DNA of 64,000 nt. It comes from Glaciihabitans sp. dw_435 (lineage in GTDB: Bacteria; Actinomycetota; Actinomycetes; Actinomycetales; Microbacteriaceae). The position numbers and the translations under genes are program-made. Of the stretch, positions 37,232-46,583 are shown piece after piece. Position 1 is the stretch's first letter. Every line of letters starts with the position of its first letter. The DNA lies in assembly GCF_018449675.1 (NCBI RefSeq), contig NZ_JAAVUZ010000002.1:124001-188000 (forward strand). Direction: 5' to 3'. A model generated the notes under the pieces. The model searched no databases, had not been told where the DNA came from, and saw only the letters and a program-made list of their open reading frames with translations.

Positions 37232-37237
37232 ACGCTA
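37232..37237 (-). promoter_or_regulatory. Putative -10 box of leaderless fur
   Basis: On the minus strand, TAGCGT is six bases before ATG at 37225, without a ribosome site. Confidence 0.5.
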
Positions 37238-37297
37238 GCCCTTATCGTGAATGACTCAAAACAAGGGTGCCCTAACTTTGGGCAGCGAGGGACGAAC

Positions 37298-38293
37298 TCA
37301 GCCCGCGACGACCTGACGGGCTCCCGCCTCGAATTCGTCGATGTCCCCGGTCTGGCCGGCGCGGAATGCGCGACCGCCAACGACCCACTGGTAGACGACG
37401 AACGCGGCAAGGGCAACCGTGCCAATACCGATCTTCACCACCCACGGCCAGTCCTGCCGGGTGACGAACCCCTCGATGATGCCCGAGACGAGGAGCGACA
37501 GGATCAGTCCCACCACGATGGAGAAGAGCGCGCGTCCGTCCTCGGCGAGCGCCTGCCCGCGGGTGCGGGCGCCCGGAGCGATCCACGACCAGGAGATCAT
37601 CATGCCCGCGCCTGCCGCGACGAAGATGCTGTAGAGCTCCAGCTGTCCGTGCGGCGCCAGGTAGAGGAAGAAGTGGTCGAGGCGACCATACTCGTGCATG
37701 ATGGCGCCGGCCTGCCCGATGCCCACCGCGTTCTGCACGACCATGTACGGCGCCCACACGGCGGTGATGCCAAACGCGACACACTGCGCGGCGATCCAGG
37801 CGTTGTTCGTCCACACCTGACCGGCAAAGCTGCCCTCCGCGAAGTTGGAGTAGTACCCCACAAACTGTTCGTTCGCGTACTTCTTGAGGTCGTCGGGACT
37901 TCCGAAGTTGAGCAGCAGCTCGGGGTTGGCACTGAGCCAGAATCCGTAGGCGGTGGCAACGATGAAGAACGCGACCACAGCGCCGAGCGTGAACCACCGC
38001 ACCCGGTACAGCGCGGCCGGCAGCTGGAGGGCAAAGAATCGCGGGATCTGGCTGAGAATATTGGTGGATGCCCCGGTGAACCGCAATCGCGCGCGGCTCA
38101 GCGATAACGACAACCTGTCACCCTGAATGGACTGGCCCGCCGTCGTCTTGATGGCCGACAGCTGCGTCGCCCCCGACTGGTACAGCTCGATCAGCTCGTC
38201 CGCTTCTGCCCCGGTGAAGCGGCCCTTCTTGCCCAACCGGGCAAGGCGATCCCATTCTTCGCGGTGGGCGGCAGAGTAGGCGTCGAGGTCCAT
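37298..38293 (-). CDS. Stage II sporulation protein M-like membrane protein (DUF95)
   Basis: About 331 residues with five or six membrane helices in the C-terminal two-thirds. The opening MDLDAYSAAHREEWDRLARL is the typical start of the SpoIIM/DUF95 family in actinobacteria, and AQCVAFGITAVWAPYMVVQN and APHGQLELYSIF (the conserved HG.-E motif) follow. SpoIIM in spore formers is part of a peptidoglycan hydrolase complex; here the organism need not sporulate. Start is uncertain: ATG 38293 was chosen, ATG 38311 would overlap the divergent RDD start codon. Confidence 0.85.
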   Translation of the reverse strand: MDLDAYSAAHREEWDRLARLGKKGRFTGAEADELIELYQSGATQLSAIKTTAGQSIQGDRLSLSLSRARLRFTGASTNILSQIPRFFALQLPAALYRVRWFTLGAVVAFFIVATAYGFWLSANPELLLNFGSPDDLKKYANEQFVGYYSNFAEGSFAGQVWTNNAWIAAQCVAFGITAVWAPYMVVQNAVGIGQAGAIMHEYGRLDHFFLYLAPHGQLELYSIFVAAGAGMMISWSWIAPGARTRGQALAEDGRALFSIVVGLILSLLVSGIIEGFVTRQDWPWVVKIGIGTVALAAFVVYQWVVGGRAFRAGQTGDIDEFEAGARQVVAG

Positions 38294-38309
38294 CTGCTTA
38301 AATGATGTC

Positions 38310-39248
38310 ATGACGAGCCCGCGCACCGGCAAAGCCCGCTCCGGGGAGCGTGCGGCACGCCGGGCGGCATCGTTGCAGTCCGCGCTGGCGGCGGCCCAGG
38401 CATCCGCTCTCCCGCAGACCGGCGACGGTCACGAGCATGAGCTGATCACCGGGGAAGCTGTCGCCCTCGACCTGCGGCCGACCGGTTTCGCGCTGCGGGT
38501 TGCCGGCGCCGCGATCGACTTCGTCACCTACCTCGGCGGTGGCATTCTCCTGCTGCTGTTCGTTCTGCCGCTGCTGGCCGACTGGCTGCGTCCCGACGAG
38601 GCGACACAGGCCGCATGGACCGTCGCGCTGCTGGTCGTGGTCACGGTCGTACTGCCCACCGCGGTCGAGCTCGCCACGCACGGCAAGTCGCTCGGCCGGC
38701 TGGCGGTGGGCGCCCGGATTGTGCGGGATGACGGCGGGGCCGTCGGATTCCGGCACACCTTCGTGCGCTCCCTCACCGGAATTCTCGAGATCTACCTGAC
38801 GCTCGGCGGGCTCGCGGTGCTGGTCGCGCTGCTCAACGGCAAATCCAAGCGGATGGGCGACCTGCTCGCCGGCACCTACAGCCAGTACGAGCGGGTGTCG
38901 AAGGAAGTCGTGCCCGTATACGGGGTGCCGCAGTCACTTGTCCCCTGGGCGCAGACGGCGGATGTCGCGCGGATGCCCGACCGGCTCGCGCGGCGGGTTT
39001 CCCAGTTCCTGCGTCAGGCCGACAAGTTCACGCCCGCGACCCGGCGGCGTCTCGCGGGGGAACTGGCGGCCGAGGCATCCATCTCGGTCTATCCCGTACC
39101 GCGCACGGAACCGGAGCTGATGCTCGCGGCCCTCGCGGCGATTCGTCGCGAGCGCGAATTCACCGCGCTGACGCTCGAGCGGGAGCGGCTGACGCACCTC
39201 GAGCCGGCACTGCGCGGGCTGCCGCACGGCTTCCCCGACCGCGGCTGA
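38310..39248 (+). CDS. RDD-family membrane protein
   Basis: A 312-residue protein. The RDD domain (about 48-200) has the Arg/Asp signature (ALDLRPTGFALRVAGAAIDF) and three membrane helices, followed by RMGDLLAGTYSQYERV. The C-terminal 110 residues are soluble. RDD proteins appear with SpoIIM, DUF58 and MoxR genes in actinobacteria; some are cation antiporters. The start ATG overlaps the opposite-strand ATG of the SpoIIM gene if that gene begins at 38311; an AT-rich TTAAAT lies six bases before the start. Confidence 0.86.
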   Translation: MTSPRTGKARSGERAARRAASLQSALAAAQASALPQTGDGHEHELITGEAVALDLRPTGFALRVAGAAIDFVTYLGGGILLLLFVLPLLADWLRPDEATQAAWTVALLVVVTVVLPTAVELATHGKSLGRLAVGARIVRDDGGAVGFRHTFVRSLTGILEIYLTLGGLAVLVALLNGKSKRMGDLLAGTYSQYERVSKEVVPVYGVPQSLVPWAQTADVARMPDRLARRVSQFLRQADKFTPATRRRLAGELAAEASISVYPVPRTEPELMLAALAAIRREREFTALTLERERLTHLEPALRGLPHGFPDRG

Positions 39249-39292
39249 TCGGCTCGCGCCCCCGGAGGTGCGCGGCCGACCAGCGTGGGGGT

Positions 39293-40747
<1,455 letters not shown>

Positions 40748-40863
40748 GGTGTCGATTATCCCAGTGTTCGCCTTCGAAGGCTCTCAGGGTGGCGGATGAC
40801 CCGCTGCTGGGGTACGACGTGGTCGCGACGCACCCCGACCGCGGTATTCCGCGATCACGGCGC

Positions 40864-40869
40864 TAGAGT
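40864..40869 (+). promoter_or_regulatory. Putative -10 box, leaderless gene
   Basis: TAGAGT lies six bases before ATG at 40876; no Shine-Dalgarno sequence. Confidence 0.5.
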
Positions 40870-40875
40870 CACCCC

Positions 40876-41301
40876 ATGGCCGAGACGCGCGACGACGACG
40901 AGTACGACGCGTGGGTCATCGGCCTCCGGGAGTACTGGGGATCGGGCGTGGTCTGGTCTCCCGAAGACGACCGCATCCAGTCGCCCGTTGAGGACGAGGG
41001 CAGCGGCCTGAGCGCCGAGCTGATCGACCACCTCCGCTGGTGGCGGGCGCGTGTTGACGGCACTGCCGAACAGGCGTCGTATCAGAGCCCACCCGGGATG
41101 CCCTTCGCTTTGTTCGAGGCGGGACGGGTTCTCGCCCAGCGCATCGCAGACGAGGTGGGTGAGGAATTTACGGTGGAGTTGTCATTCGAGGGGCGGATGA
41201 CCCGTGTGCGGGCCGCGCGCCGTGCGCGTAACCCCGAGGCGCGCGATTTCTTCGCCGCGAGGGCGCGGGCCGCCGCGGCCGACCGGCGTTACGGCGCCTG
41301 A
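40876..41301 (+). CDS. Conserved hypothetical protein
   Basis: A 141-residue protein. An acidic N-terminus is followed by DAWVIGLREYWGSGVVWSPE, then LIDHLRWWRARVDG, and a C-terminal half of LAQRIADEVGEEFTVELSF and Arg/Ala-rich end. I recognise no domain. The W-rich motifs suggest a folded domain. It is preceded by its own leaderless promoter and is followed by a 9-base hairpin that separates it from the convergent glycosyltransferase gene. Confidence 0.75.
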   Translation: MAETRDDDEYDAWVIGLREYWGSGVVWSPEDDRIQSPVEDEGSGLSAELIDHLRWWRARVDGTAEQASYQSPPGMPFALFEAGRVLAQRIADEVGEEFTVELSFEGRMTRVRAARRARNPEARDFFAARARAAAADRRYGA

Positions 41302-41330
41302 TTCGCGGGTCGGCGGGAGAAACTGGCTCG

Positions 41331-41354
41331 CGGCGGGAGCTACAACTCCCGCCG
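41331..41354. terminator. Terminator-like hairpin between convergent genes
   Basis: CGGCGGGAG-CTACAA-CTCCCGCCG, a perfect 9-base stem in the 68-base gap. No T-run is present, so function is likely but not certain. Confidence 0.55.
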
Positions 41355-41369
41355 AGCGGGAAACGGGTG

Positions 41370-43559
41370 TCAGTCGGTGGCGAACGGGTCGAGGTAGACC
41401 ATGCTGACGTCCGGGCCCATGTAGGAGGCCGCCGTGGCGACGTTGCTGACGCCGTGGATGAGCACGTCGCTGGACGCCATGCTCTCCGCGTCGCGCCAGA
41501 CTTCCCAGGCCAGCCGCGAGGACCATCGGGACACATCCGCCGACATCAGGTGCTGCAGCTGGTGCCCGTCGCGCAGCTGGTCCTCGGTCTCGAGCAGGTC
41601 GTACCGCTCCTGCTCCTCGAGGCTCACCCGGCTGACGTCGTCGAAGCGCACGACGTGGTCGCCGAACTGCTCGATGAAGGCCCGCACCACGCGCTCCTGG
41701 TCGGTCGCGACGAACACGCGCCAGTCGTCGGACGACTCGGCGATGCCGCGGGTCGCGAGCTCGCGGCGCACGGCGCCGAGGTATTGCTCGAGCCCGGCGA
41801 TGACCATGCCGGGCTGCTCGACCGCGTGGCTGGGGTGCTTGACGTGCACGGCGATGGTGAAGCGCCCGCCGAAGCCGGTGTCGAGCATGCCGTCGATCTC
41901 CGCCTGCAGTTCGGGCCGCAGGTGCACGAACTCCTTCATCGCCCCGTTGTACTGCTTGCGGAAGCGCCCGAACCACGGCGCCCGGTACAGGTGGAACGCG
42001 TTCACGTAGGTGAGCAGCGGCTCCCGACGAGCGGCGCGCGGATCGTTGGGGTCGAGCGAGTCGGCGTAGAGAAACTCGGTGTCATTGAGGTCGTCCGCCG
42101 ACAGGCCGTACAGCGGCTGGAACAGCTGCAGCCACATGTTGCCCTGGTTGGGCTGGCTGTAGCAGTAGCTCACGATCGGTTCGGTCGACCGTTCGATCAG
42201 CCGTCCGGCGTCCCAGTCGGGCAACACCATCGAGACGCGGTCATCCTGCAGCGACCAGGTGAGGTGCTGCATGAAGACGTTGAAGATCGAGAAGAACCCG
42301 GCGTCACGCACGGGCACGACCAGCGGTCGGGCACCCAGCTTGCGGGCGTTGCGCCCCACCGTCGCGCGGATCAGGTCGTCGGTCTCCGGCGGGAGTTGGA
42401 TGAGGGGCCGGGATGCCCCGGAGCGCAGTTCACTCGGGAAGTCGGCATCCACCACGCGGGCGTACGACGGAGCCAGCGCGACGATCGAGTATTCCGCCGC
42501 GAGCATCTTTCGCTCGTGGGCGTCGGTCCGCGGAGCGGCGAGCACATAGGCGCGGGCCTTCTCCATCGCCACACCCAGATCGGATGCCTCGATGGCGACA
42601 CCGGAGCCGATGACCCGGTTGTCGATCTCGGGGTAGCGGGCGGGGATGAACCCCGCGCCATCCACCAGAAAAACTCCGACGGCACGGGCGAGGCCCGCGT
42701 GGTCGGGGATGTTCGAAAGCACGACAGGCTTGCCGAGAGCGAGAGCCTCGCGCGGCGCAACAGCGTACCCCTCGCCACTGGACGCGGACACGAACACATC
42801 GAACGAGTCGAGCAGGTCCGAGTTCTCGTGCGGCAACAAGACGCCGTAGCTCAGGGTGATGCGCGGGTCGTTGGCGCGGGCGATCAGTGCGGCGAGGCGC
42901 TGGTGGGATCCCCCGCCGACGTCGGCCGCGTGGATGACGAGTTCGACGTCGTCCCGCCCCGGGTAGGTCGCGCGGAAGGCCTCGATCAGCACGTCCAGCT
43001 GCTTGCGTTCGTGGAACGTCGCAACCGTTCCGAAGCGCGTGACCGGCGGCATGGGGGGCGTGTATCGCCGGGCGATGAGTTCCTCGATATCGAGACCGAT
43101 GGGCAGCGTCACGATAGGGGTGCGGACACCGGATGCCACGGCCACAGCTTCCAGGTGACTGCTGGTCACCAGCACCAGGTCGAACCTGTCGTTGAGGATT
43201 GCGACTCGCTCCTGCGGCAGCTCGGTCGAGTCGAAGGAGACATGGGCGACGCGGAAGCCGCCGTCCGTGGGGATGTTCTGGAAGGACAGGTCGGCAAACC
43301 CCTCGCGCACAGCGTCGGCGTAGAAGTACACCGCGAACCCGGCGAGGCTGTCGGCGACGGTAACCACCCGCCCGCTCGGCAGAGCGATCTCGGCGCCGGG
43401 GTGCGGAGTCGTGTCCCGCACCGGGTAGTAGGAGACGTCAAAGTACCGGGAGAAGATGTCCAGCGCCGCGAGCGTTGCCCGCCCCAGATCCGTGGTGAGG
43501 TCGGAGCGACCCATCACGCAGATGCCGGCACGGGGGCTGTTCGCCTCCGTTGCGGTCAT
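41370..43559 (-). CDS. Two-domain glycosyltransferase (GT4 plus fucosyltransferase-like)
   Basis: A 729-residue protein. The N-terminal domain (about 10-370) is GT-B/GT4-like with SRVA-type segments, GTVATFHERKQLDVLIEAF and the E-x7-E motif SSGEGYAVAPREALALGKP. The C-terminal domain (about 390-729) has FTIAVHVKHPSHAVEQPG, a degenerate HxR-type motif of the GT23/O-fucosyltransferase fold, and VRFDDVSRVSLEEQERYDL. It sits downstream of the FkbM gene (ATGA overlap) and near the GDP-fucose-synthase-like gene. The most coherent reading is transfer of a sugar, perhaps fucose, to a glycan or protein (inference). Confidence 0.82.
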   Translation of the reverse strand: MTATEANSPRAGICVMGRSDLTTDLGRATLAALDIFSRYFDVSYYPVRDTTPHPGAEIALPSGRVVTVADSLAGFAVYFYADAVREGFADLSFQNIPTDGGFRVAHVSFDSTELPQERVAILNDRFDLVLVTSSHLEAVAVASGVRTPIVTLPIGLDIEELIARRYTPPMPPVTRFGTVATFHERKQLDVLIEAFRATYPGRDDVELVIHAADVGGGSHQRLAALIARANDPRITLSYGVLLPHENSDLLDSFDVFVSASSGEGYAVAPREALALGKPVVLSNIPDHAGLARAVGVFLVDGAGFIPARYPEIDNRVIGSGVAIEASDLGVAMEKARAYVLAAPRTDAHERKMLAAEYSIVALAPSYARVVDADFPSELRSGASRPLIQLPPETDDLIRATVGRNARKLGARPLVVPVRDAGFFSIFNVFMQHLTWSLQDDRVSMVLPDWDAGRLIERSTEPIVSYCYSQPNQGNMWLQLFQPLYGLSADDLNDTEFLYADSLDPNDPRAARREPLLTYVNAFHLYRAPWFGRFRKQYNGAMKEFVHLRPELQAEIDGMLDTGFGGRFTIAVHVKHPSHAVEQPGMVIAGLEQYLGAVRRELATRGIAESSDDWRVFVATDQERVVRAFIEQFGDHVVRFDDVSRVSLEEQERYDLLETEDQLRDGHQLQHLMSADVSRWSSRLAWEVWRDAESMASSDVLIHGVSNVATAASYMGPDVSMVYLDPFATD

Positions 43560-44776
43560 CGACGGAAGAGTTTCCGCAGGTACAGCCCCGGCTGCCGCAG
43601 CGCCCGGAGGGGCATCGAGAACTTCCACGACGTACTGCGGTAGACGGCGGCGAGTTCGGCCTCCGCGGCGCGCAGGGCGTGCGCGGTGACCTCGGCGTTC
43701 GCACGCATGCCGGCGATATTGCGTTCGACGGCGGCGGATGCCGATTCGCGGGCGACCTCGCGGGCCTCTGCGGCAGATCGGGCGGCAGCGGCGCGCACGG
43801 CAACGACTTCGCGACGGGCGCGGTCCACGTCGCTGACCATCGCGGCAATATAGCGTTCGCGCTCGAAACTCTGCTGGCGCACTGCCTCGACCTCGACCTG
43901 CAGGGCCGAGTGACGGCGTTCCGCAACCTCAAGCGCGGTGGCGAGATCATCGACGGCGGCGCTGCTGCCGACTTCGGGATGATCCGTGGTCAGGGCAATC
44001 GCACGTTCGATGACCGCGCGCGGAGGCTCATCGCCACTCATCCCGAGGGCAGAGGCAACTCGGGCAAGCGTTGATTCGGCAACCGACTCCGTCGGAAGGC
44101 GGAAGTCGTCGCTCACGTTCACCGGGCGGTCGAAGGCCGGGGCAAGTTCCGCGAGCTTTTCGTTGGCAACGTAGAAGCGGCTCAGCCCATCGAAGAAGAC
44201 CCGGGTGTACCGGGCATCCACCAGCAGCTGATCGGAGGCTTCCGCCGTCTCGTTCATGGTCGTGTCGGCGACAACGCGCAGCACGATGACCCAGGGACGT
44301 TGGGTGGCGAAGTTGGCGCCGCGAAGAACCGCGAGCTCGGCGCCCTCGACGTTGACCGAGAGGAAGTGCACGTCCTCGTCGATGTGTGAGTTCCAGACGT
44401 TTTCGAGGGTGTCACCGGCGACCACTGCCTGCACGATGGTGCGGCCTGCCTCGGCGTAGCGGCTGCGCAGGCGGGAGTCGACCGTCGACATCTCGGCGAA
44501 CTCCGCGACGGAGTAGAGGGTGACGGGACGGTCGTCTTCTCCGAGCGCCAGCTGCAGCGAGATATCGCGCAGGCGCGTCTCGACGAGTCGGTTGTGGGCC
44601 GCGGCGACGGGTTCGACGTTCGTTCCGTGCCATCCGCGGTCGTAAAAGGCCTTGGTGATCGACCCCAGCTCGGGGTCAGCAGCGCCCACGTCGATGTACT
44701 GGCCTCGCTCGACGTGCCCGAGTGCTCGGTGGAGCAACACGTCCTCGAAGTTTTGTGCGTACGAAGTGAACCGCAT
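43556..44776 (-). CDS. FkbM-family methyltransferase with long coiled-coil C-terminus
   Basis: A 406-residue protein. SAM-binding motif is YIDVGAADPELGSITKAFYD, in GxDxGxxxG-like form, then GWHGTNVEPVA and DEDVHFLSVNVEGAELAVLR. Residues 270-370 form an Ala/Glu/Arg-rich helical region, and the tail has YRSTSWKFSMPLRALRQPGL, a motif that I know from glycosyltransferases ('TSWRLTAPLR'). It likely methylates a glycan hydroxyl. ATG at 44776 follows AAGG. It overlaps the downstream glycosyltransferase start in ATGA and lies five bases from the upstream stop, so the three genes form an operon. Confidence 0.85.
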   Translation of the reverse strand: MRFTSYAQNFEDVLLHRALGHVERGQYIDVGAADPELGSITKAFYDRGWHGTNVEPVAAAHNRLVETRLRDISLQLALGEDDRPVTLYSVAEFAEMSTVDSRLRSRYAEAGRTIVQAVVAGDTLENVWNSHIDEDVHFLSVNVEGAELAVLRGANFATQRPWVIVLRVVADTTMNETAEASDQLLVDARYTRVFFDGLSRFYVANEKLAELAPAFDRPVNVSDDFRLPTESVAESTLARVASALGMSGDEPPRAVIERAIALTTDHPEVGSSAAVDDLATALEVAERRHSALQVEVEAVRQQSFERERYIAAMVSDVDRARREVVAVRAAAARSAAEAREVARESASAAVERNIAGMRANAEVTAHALRAAEAELAAVYRSTSWKFSMPLRALRQPGLYLRKLFRR

Positions 44777-44781
44777 GCGGA

Positions 44782-45699
44782 CTACCTTCTCGCATCCTCG
44801 CTGTGCGCGGCGTACCAGTCGTACGTCTTGTGCAGTGCGTCCTCGAACTTTACCTTCGGGCTCCAGCCCAGGTCGGTAAGGCGCGAGATGTCGTAGGAGC
44901 GCTCGACCTGGCCGTCGGGCTTCGAGCGGTCCCACTCGATGTCGCCGGTGAATCCGCTGATCTTGACCAGCGCGTCGACGGTCTCGCGAATGGAGACGTG
45001 GCTGCCGGATGCCATGTTGTAGGTACCGCTGCCGCTCTCGAGGAGCGTGCGCAGCGCCTCGGCGGCGTCGAGGCTGTAGAGGAAGTCGCGCGTGGCGAGT
45101 CCGCTGCCCCAGACAACGAGACCTGTGCCCTCGGTCTTGCCGCGGTAGGTCTTGGAGATGAGGCTGGGCAGCACGTGCCCGTTCTTCTCATCGAATCGGT
45201 CGTTCGGACCGAAGAGGTTTGTCGACAGCGCGAGCGCGTACTCAAGCTCGTACTGGTCGCGGTAGGACTCGAGCTGCGCAAGCATTGCGCGCTTGGCGCT
45301 GGCGTATCCGAACTCGGATCCGTGCGGCGGGCCGTTCCAGATGTCGGTCTCGCGCATCGGCAGGCTCACGGTGTCGGAGTACATGGCGACGGATCCCATC
45401 GCCACGATCTTCTTGACACCGGACAACCGCGCGGCCTCGACGAGGTTCGTGTTGATCTGCACGTTGTCGAAGTACATCGAGCCCTGGCTCCGCAGATTGC
45501 CCATGAGGCCGTGCACACGGGCAGCGAGGTGAATCACGTAGTCCGGCTTGATGTGCTCGAGAAGAGCGACCGTGTCAGCCTGGTTTCTTAGGTCGCAGTC
45601 GGTGGAGCGCAGCCCCACGACTTCGTAGCCATTGCGAGTCAGGTTCTCCTGAACTGCCATCCCAATGACGCCTGTCGCGCCTGTAACCAGAACCTTCAT
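44782..45699 (-). CDS. fcl: GDP-L-fucose synthase-like epimerase/reductase
   Basis: A 305-residue SDR of the extended type. Glycine motif GATGVIG (7-13); catalytic Ser103, Tyr132, Lys136 (SVAMYS and YASAKR). LAARVHGLMGN and the MRETDIWNGPPHGSEFGY segment resemble Fcl/WcaG. Fcl converts GDP-4-keto-6-deoxy-mannose to GDP-fucose; the partner dehydratase Gmd is not in this window. It begins the fucose/methyl transferase operon, ending five bases before the FkbM start. A role in a different NDP-sugar cannot be excluded. Confidence 0.82.
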   Translation of the reverse strand: MKVLVTGATGVIGMAVQENLTRNGYEVVGLRSTDCDLRNQADTVALLEHIKPDYVIHLAARVHGLMGNLRSQGSMYFDNVQINTNLVEAARLSGVKKIVAMGSVAMYSDTVSLPMRETDIWNGPPHGSEFGYASAKRAMLAQLESYRDQYELEYALALSTNLFGPNDRFDEKNGHVLPSLISKTYRGKTEGTGLVVWGSGLATRDFLYSLDAAEALRTLLESGSGTYNMASGSHVSIRETVDALVKISGFTGDIEWDRSKPDGQVERSYDISRLTDLGWSPKVKFEDALHKTYDWYAAHSEDARR

Positions 45700-45838
45700 A
45701 CGAGCCGTGACTCCCATCCCATGACACCGATCCCGATGTAATTTTGGGACGCCAACTGAACTTGCTTCACCGATGTTACCTTAGAACGCACTGGGAGCGA
45801 TTCGACGTCGAACGCCTTGCGAGTAGTTCTCATGTAAC

Positions 45839-45857
45839 GGCACTGTAATACAGTGCC
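45839..45857. promoter_or_regulatory. 19-base palindrome between DUF3499 and fcl
   Basis: GGCACTGTAATACAGTGCC: nine-base arms with one central base. It lies 14 bases past the DUF3499 stop and 140 bases before the fcl start, in the only sizeable gap of the neighbourhood. As a hairpin it would be a 7-base stem with a 5-base loop but no T-run, so a repressor site is as likely as a terminator. Confidence 0.5.
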
Positions 45858-45871
45858 AGAGATCGGTGGCG

Positions 45872-46075
45872 TCATCCAAGCACCACGTGACGGACGATCT
45901 GCCAGCCCTGAGGGGCCGACAATCGGTCGGCATGCCGCGAACACAGGTCGTAGCTGTGCGGCTCGGCCTTCTGGCTGAGCGGACCGAGAACCGCCATGGA
46001 ATCCGCGTACACGTAGGTGAGTGTCGATACAGCTACCTCGCTGCAAGCGACTTTGCTACATGGACGGCCAGTCAT
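45872..46075 (-). CDS. DUF3499 family protein (Rv3258c-like)
   Basis: A 67-residue conserved actinobacterial protein. Cys pairs: PCSKVACS (Cys6, Cys11) and YDLCSRHADRLSAPQGW. The VSTLTYVYADSMAVLGPL segment is the family signature. It probably binds a metal through its Cys and His residues. In mycobacteria the family lies between manB-type genes and the Rv3259/whiB2 block, matching this location. ATG at 46075 with GGGG-rich leader; TAGACT upstream by nine bases suggests its -10. Confidence 0.9.
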   Translation of the reverse strand: MTGRPCSKVACSEVAVSTLTYVYADSMAVLGPLSQKAEPHSYDLCSRHADRLSAPQGWQIVRHVVLG

Positions 46076-46128
46076 TGTCGCCCCAGTCTAATCACCCCCA
46101 CGTCCGCTCCCGCACGGGCACGCCGCCG

Positions 46129-46134
46129 TAGAAT
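46129..46134 (+). promoter_or_regulatory. Putative -10 box, leaderless gene
   Basis: TAGAAT ends five bases before ATG at 46140, without a ribosome site. Confidence 0.5.
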
Positions 46135-46139
46135 GGGGT

Positions 46140-46583
46140 ATGCCTTCATCCCGCCGCCGCGCGGCAGCCGCCCCGTCGCGTCTCGCGTCCCGGGATCGCC
46201 ACGGTCGTGGCATCCGCGCCGCCGTCACGGGTCCGCACCTTCCGCTGCTGCGGTCGCGCGCCGATCTGTTCGACATGACCGTCGCGTCGACGGCCGAGTA
46301 CCTGCGGGACATGTGGCCGGACGAGCTGGCGCGGGTGTCCTTCGAGGTCGCCGTACTGCCCGCCGCCATCACCGGAACCACGGGACTCGACCGGTGGCAG
46401 GTGATGTCTGCCGAGCACCGGGTCATCCTCTTCCGGCTCCCCATCGAACGCCTGTCACGGCTGCACCGCTACGACGACCTGCACAAGCGCATGATGATCG
46501 AGAGCTGCGTGTTCCGCGCCGTTGCCGAGCTGCTGGGCAAGGACCCGTGGGACTTAGCTCCCGACCGCTTCCGTAACTACTAG
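46140..46583 (+). CDS. Zincin-like protein of the Rv3259 family
   Basis: A 147-residue protein of the actinobacterial 'metallopeptidase family' placed by zincin-like fold. The signature is RSRADLFDMTVASTAEYLRD, then VILFRLPIERLSRLHRYDDL, and MMIESCVFRAVAELLGKDPW. A His-Glu-x-x-His motif is not visible, so the peptidase activity is doubtful. It is between DUF3499 and the DUF5719/glycosyltransferase/whiB2 block, as in M. tuberculosis Rv3258c-Rv3260c. Its stop overlaps the opposing stop in CTAG. Confidence 0.85.
   Translation: MPSSRRRAAAAPSRLASRDRHGRGIRAAVTGPHLPLLRSRADLFDMTVASTAEYLRDMWPDELARVSFEVAVLPAAITGTTGLDRWQVMSAEHRVILFRLPIERLSRLHRYDDLHKRMMIESCVFRAVAELLGKDPWDLAPDRFRNY

Noticed and set aside
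41367-43643. 758-codon open frame opposite the glycosyltransferase
   Set aside because: Shadow of the real gene on the minus strand, which has family motifs and an ATGA-coupled start.
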